From RUG14130 sp045598325 (GTDB lineage: Bacteria; Bacillota; Clostridia; Christensenellales; Aristaeellaceae), in contig JAZLLT010000057.1 in the NCBI GenBank assembly GCA_045598325.1, forward strand, positions 1 through 64,000: a DNA stretch of 64,000 nt, in the 5' to 3' direction. The notes below the pieces were generated by a model, which had not been told where the DNA came from, ran no database searches, and saw nothing but the letters and a program-made list of their open reading frames with translations. This document shows positions 61,089 to 64,000 of the stretch, piece by piece (the stretch's first letter is position 1; each line of letters begins with the position of its first letter). The position numbers and the translations under genes are program-made.

Positions 61089-61117
61089 AGTTTATCACCT
61101 ATCGCCCGTTTTGTCAA
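61089..61117 (-). promoter_or_regulatory. sigma-A promoter of the recombinase gene
   Basis: Minus strand: exact TTGACA (61112-61117), 17-bp spacer, TAAACT (61089-61094). Predicted start of transcription falls at the edge of the inverted repeat. Confidence 0.8.
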
Positions 61118-61218
61118 GAGAGAATTATATTTTTCACGGATGGCATATGTTCGGGAATGCGTGATTATATAGATTATGAACAACAAATATAATCCAAAGA
61201 CGAATTGGCTGTAGACAT

Positions 61219-61253
61219 AAAAAAGACACCGTACATTTCGTACGGTGTCTTTT
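61219..61253 (-). terminator. terminator of the hom-asd operon
   Basis: Perfect 14-bp stem AAAAGACACCGTAC / GTACGGTGTCTTTT with a 5-base loop. On the minus strand TTTTTT follows. It begins 6 bases after the asd stop. Confidence 0.92.
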
Positions 61254-61259
61254 GTCATC

Positions 61260-62270
61260 TTATGCTCTTGTTGCGAGAAGTTCCGCGATTTCGATGCAGT
61301 TGGTGGCAGCGCCCTTGCGTACCTGATCTCCGCAGCACCAGAGCGCGATGCCCTTATCGCCGCAAAGCAGATCTCTGCGGATGCGTCCGACGAAGACCAG
61401 ATCCTGATCGGAAGTATCAAGCGGCGTCGGATAATTGCGTCCGCCTATGTCCTCCGCAAGAACGCAGCCGGGTGCTTCTTTGATTGCCTGCTTAGCCTCT
61501 TCAATAGACATTGCCTCGGCAAGTTTCATCTGGACGCTGATGGAATGGGAACGCATGACGGGAACGCGCACGCAGGTGCAGCAGACATTGAGTTCAGGCA
61601 GATGTAGGATCTTTCTCCCCTCGTTCTGCATCTTCATTTCTTCCGTCGTGTAGCCGTTTTCCAGTTCATCGCCGATGCGCGGTATGACATTGGAAAGTAT
61701 CTGGCACGGGAAAATACTGACTTCCTTTGCTTCGCCCTTGACTTCCGCATTCATCTGCTGTTCCAGTTCCACGATGCCTTCACGGCCCGCGCCGGAAACC
61801 GCCTGATAAGTGCAGGCAACCATGGATTCGATTTTGACTTTACGGGCAATGCCGGAAATCGCCATCAGTGTGACGATGGTGGAACAATTGGGGTTGGCAA
61901 TGATGCCCTTATTCTGAAATGCGTCATCGGGGTTGATCTGCGGGATGACCAGCGGCACATCGTCGCAGAGACGGAACGCGGATGAATTGTCGATGTAGAC
62001 CGCGCCTGCCTTGACGACAGCGGGAGCGAATTTCTTGCTCATGGCGTTGGAAACGGCGCCGAGAACAAAATCCATGCCTTCAAAGGACTGCTCGGTAGCC
62101 TCTTCGATGACAATTTCTTTATCTCCGAACGGGACTTTTTTTCCTGCGCTGTTGGCGCTGGCGAGCGCTTTTACGGTCCCTACGGGGAATTTGCGCTCGT
62201 AAAGCACCTTGAGCATTTCGCGTCCGACCGCACCGGTCGCGCCGAGGATTGCGATGTTGAACTTTTTCAT
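61260..62270 (-). CDS. asd: aspartate-semialdehyde dehydrogenase
   Basis: 336 residues from ATG 62270, with AGGTGG about 9 bp upstream; a GTG 12 bases earlier lies inside that site. NADP fold I-L-G-A-T-G-A-V-G near 8-16, active-site Cys129 in N-P-N-C-S-T, G-A-G-R-E-G and the late H-like R-V-P-V-M-R-S-H-S motif. Reduces aspartyl phosphate to the semialdehyde, the branch point to lysine and threonine. Second gene of the hom-asd operon, 24 bases after hom. Confidence 0.96.
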   Translation of the reverse strand: MKKFNIAILGATGAVGREMLKVLYERKFPVGTVKALASANSAGKKVPFGDKEIVIEEATEQSFEGMDFVLGAVSNAMSKKFAPAVVKAGAVYIDNSSAFRLCDDVPLVIPQINPDDAFQNKGIIANPNCSTIVTLMAISGIARKVKIESMVACTYQAVSGAGREGIVELEQQMNAEVKGEAKEVSIFPCQILSNVIPRIGDELENGYTTEEMKMQNEGRKILHLPELNVCCTCVRVPVMRSHSISVQMKLAEAMSIEEAKQAIKEAPGCVLAEDIGGRNYPTPLDTSDQDLVFVGRIRRDLLCGDKGIALWCCGDQVRKGAATNCIEIAELLATRA

Positions 62271-62294
62271 GTTTATATCCACCTTTCGTTATAA

Positions 62295-63419
62295 TCAGAT
62301 AATAGCGGCGAAGAGATCGGTTTCGTTATCAAGGCGCGTCTTCAGTTCCTGCGCCGTCATCGGAACGGTTTCAAAGGAAACATAATCACCGGTTTTGCCG
62401 ATTTCCTTGCAATCTGCAAAGTTACTGCCTAAAACGAAAGGAACGCGCACATAATAGCGGTTTCTTTCCGTACATTCCACTTTAGAAATAACAGTATCAT
62501 CCGGCAGCATTAACTTGTCACCCGCTGCGATGGCTTCAGCGTCGCGGAGGATATTTCCCGCGGTCGGATATCTGCCGGCGCCTTGTCCGGTAAAGGAAAA
62601 TTGACCGATGCTCTCCCCTTCATACCACGCGATGTTGATGTTTTTGCGGATGCCGCTTTCAATGCGGTCCGCACCGATCAATTCGGGCATCACGCGCGCA
62701 TCGAGATTCAGTCCGTCAAAACTCGCTTTCGCGGTCAGACGGTAGATCTTGCCGTTTGCCTTCGCGTAGTCGATATCATTCTGTTTCATGTGTCCGATAC
62801 CGAAAGTCGGTATATCGGAAGGCTTCGGCATTTTGCTGAAAGCGACAGCACAGGCAAGCGTCAGTTTGCGTTGGGTATCAAGCCCCTCCACATCGGCAGT
62901 CGGATCTTTCTCGGCGTAGCCCAGTTCCTGCGCCTCTTTCAAGGCATCTTCATAACCTTTGCCGTATGTGAAAATACTGTCGAGAATGAAGTTGGTCGTA
63001 CCGTTCAAGATGCCGCCGACGGATACGATCTTGTCGCAGGTTTTGATTTTTCCGAGGTTATAAAGATACGGGATTCCTCCTCCGCAGGATGCGGAGAACA
63101 GGAACGCCTTGTCCTTTCTGCGTGCTCTCTCAGCAAGATCCATGCCGTATTCGCTTACGAGGAATTTGTTTGCAGTCACATAGTTTTTTCCGCTTTCGAT
63201 GCAGGCGACCGCATATTCATACGCAGGATGCAGACCGCCCATCGTTTCTACGACGGTTACGATTTCGTCATCATTTACGATATCGTTGATGTCCGTGGTC
63301 ATGTTATCCATCCAAACGCGGATATCAAGGATCTTTTTCACTTCCGGAGCGTTGCTTTTACGGGCGAGTTCGTATACGCCATTTCCTATGGTGCCGAGTC
63401 CGAGTATGGCAATTTTCAT
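62295..63419 (-). CDS. hom: homoserine dehydrogenase without ACT domain
   Basis: 374 residues from ATG 63419, with GGGGA 8 bp upstream. NAD(P) fold M-K-I-A-I-L-G-L-G-T-I-G, N-K-F-L-V-S, G-G-I-L-N-G-T-T-N-F-I-L near 146 and D-P-T-A-D-V-E-G-L-D-T-Q-R-K-L near 182, with catalytic Asp/Lys. Reduces aspartate semialdehyde to homoserine. It ends soon after the catalytic domain; the C-terminal ACT domain of the B. subtilis-type enzyme is absent, so threonine feedback may be weaker or different. Confidence 0.94.
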   Translation of the reverse strand: MKIAILGLGTIGNGVYELARKSNAPEVKKILDIRVWMDNMTTDINDIVNDDEIVTVVETMGGLHPAYEYAVACIESGKNYVTANKFLVSEYGMDLAERARRKDKAFLFSASCGGGIPYLYNLGKIKTCDKIVSVGGILNGTTNFILDSIFTYGKGYEDALKEAQELGYAEKDPTADVEGLDTQRKLTLACAVAFSKMPKPSDIPTFGIGHMKQNDIDYAKANGKIYRLTAKASFDGLNLDARVMPELIGADRIESGIRKNINIAWYEGESIGQFSFTGQGAGRYPTAGNILRDAEAIAAGDKLMLPDDTVISKVECTERNRYYVRVPFVLGSNFADCKEIGKTGDYVSFETVPMTAQELKTRLDNETDLFAAII

Positions 63420-63473
63420 GATTTCATCCCCATTCGAAAATTTAACCTGTCCGTCATACAGATACACTTGTAA

Positions 63474-63501
63474 TTGAACGAAAAACATTGTATCATAAAA
63501 T
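63474..63501 (+). promoter_or_regulatory. possible thrC promoter
   Basis: TTGAAC (63474-63479), 16-bp spacer, TAAAAT (63496-63501). It overlaps the divergent hom promoter. Confidence 0.5.
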
Positions 63502-63515
63502 ACGCGTAATTGCAA
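63487..63515 (-). promoter_or_regulatory. sigma-A promoter of hom-asd
   Basis: Minus strand: TTGCAA (63510-63515), 17-bp spacer, TACAAT (63487-63492). Leader about 60 bases, too short for a T-box. Confidence 0.75.
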
Positions 63516-63535
63516 GAATACCGGAGGTAAAGAAT

Positions 63536-64000
63536 ATGTCAAAGTTTTTCAGCACGCGGGATAAAAACGCTTCCGTATGCGCAAGAGAAGCGGTTGTAAA
63601 GGGACTTTCGCCCGATGGCGGTCTTTTTGTGCCGGAAACATTGCCGTCCTTGGATGTAAACACTCTTTTGAATTGTTCTTATCCCGAGATCGCAGAGCGT
63701 ATCCTATCCGCGTTTTTTACCGATTTTTCCGGGGAGGATATCCGTTTATCCTGCGATGAGGCTTACCGTTACCATTTCGATACGCCGGAAGTTTGCTCCG
63801 TTATCAAAAAAGGAGATTTGTTTTTCACGGAACTGTTCCACGGAGAGACCTGCGCGTTCAAGGATATTGCGCTTTCGATTCTGCCCCGCCTCATGGTCCG
63901 TGCCCAGAAATCTCTCGGGATCGATGACAAAATATTGATCCTGACCGCCACATCGGGCGATACCGGATCTGCCGCCATGAACGGATTCAAAGATGTCGGC
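63536..64000 (+). CDS. thrC: threonine synthase (3' partial)
   Basis: The first 155 codons are visible and the frame stays open to the window end. GGAGG lies 8 bp before ATG 63536. N-terminal domain F-F-S-T-R-D-K-N-A, G-L-S-P-D-G-G-L-F-V-P, then the PLP lysine in C-A-F-K-D-I-A-L and A-T-S-G-D-T-G-S-A-A. Converts O-phosphohomoserine to threonine. Divergent from hom-asd, so the threonine branch is encoded around one shared promoter region. Confidence 0.96.
   Translation, partial: MSKFFSTRDKNASVCAREAVVKGLSPDGGLFVPETLPSLDVNTLLNCSYPEIAERILSAFFTDFSGEDIRLSCDEAYRYHFDTPEVCSVIKKGDLFFTELFHGETCAFKDIALSILPRLMVRAQKSLGIDDKILILTATSGDTGSAAMNGFKDVG

Noticed and set aside
61186..61256. Possible small RNA from a TATAAT at 61188 ending in the hairpin at 61219
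   Set aside because: No -35 box at a fitting distance; the hairpin is explained as the asd terminator.
63420..63486. T-box leader upstream of hom
   Set aside because: Only about 60 leader bases; no T-box core sequence or terminator pair seen.
63420..63542. N-terminal extension of hom by 41 residues
   Set aside because: The extension would include the promoter region, and the Rossmann fold begins at the ATG at 63419 with its own ribosome site.

Overview
The window is a 64 kb stretch of chromosome from a bacterium of the Firmicutes (Bacillota), most likely class Clostridia. The evidence is AGGAGG-type ribosome binding sites on nearly every gene, sigma-A promoters of the form TTGxxx-17 bp-TATAAT, the order rimP-nusA-ylxR-ylxQ-infB-rbfA-nrnA-truB, the block rplS-rbgA-rnhB-yraN-comM, comEC-holA, an AddB-type nuclease subunit and a XerS-like recombinase. 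Base composition looks moderately GC-rich. An uncultured gut or rumen clostridium would fit the secreted adhesin and glycosidases, but that is inference. I see no phage, insertion sequence or CRISPR array.

Layout. 1-4.8 kb: the end of a repeat-rich MBG/Cna_B surface protein and an orphan peptide-type solute-binding protein. 4.8-8.2 kb: a GH43-like glycosidase, rarA and a Gfo/Idh/MocA oxidoreductase. 8.2-12.8 kb (minus): a HIT protein, a six-hairpin glycosidase-like protein and a GH106-like rhamnosidase, divergent from a 21-codon leader ORF and an SGNH hydrolase (12.9-13.7 kb). 13.8-14.8 kb: gapA. 15.1-25.6 kb: the rimP-infB translation operon running on through rbfA, nrnA and truB into an addB that lacks a P-loop. 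25.6-28.9 kb: an SGNH hydrolase, two secreted proteins of unknown role and a DUF2461 protein. 29-35.5 kb: a phosphohexomutase, transketolase, a cysteine desulfurase, psuG and cdsA. 35.5-43.3 kb: rplS with a structured leader, rbgA, rnhB, yraN, a 1,296-residue double GT-C glycosyltransferase fusion and comM. 43.3-50.8 kb: a TIM-barrel isomerase, fucI, a metallo-beta-lactamase-fold protein, comEC, holA and a small secreted protein. 50.8-53.7 kb: tRNA-Leu(CAA), an ECF sigma factor, a DUF4349 membrane protein (candidate anti-sigma factor), a SIMPL protein and a DUF1292 protein. 53.7-57.5 kb: ispE, a DUF4886 protein, an SH3 lipoprotein and lysA. 57.6-61.1 kb: an M19 dipeptidase, a degenerate TroA-like protein, rnhA and a XerS-like recombinase with a perfect inverted repeat directly upstream. 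61.2-64 kb: asd, hom and the divergent start of thrC.

How the genes work together. Three themes stand out: translation and ribosome assembly (rimP, nusA, infB, rbfA, truB, rplS, rbgA, tRNA-Leu), the aspartate-family amino acid pathway (asd, hom, thrC, lysA), and extracellular glycan work (GH43, GH106, six-hairpin, SGNH proteins, fucI, GT-C fusion). The observation most worth testing is the 14-6-14 bp perfect inverted repeat at 61053-61086 beside the XerS-like gene. It has the geometry of a dif/difSL recombination site but also sits at the predicted transcription start of that gene, so it could instead be an operator. No wholly new multi-gene system is evident. The double GT-C fusion, the P-loop-less addB without addA, the sigma/DUF4349/SIMPL block and the gapA leader dyad are the next best leads.
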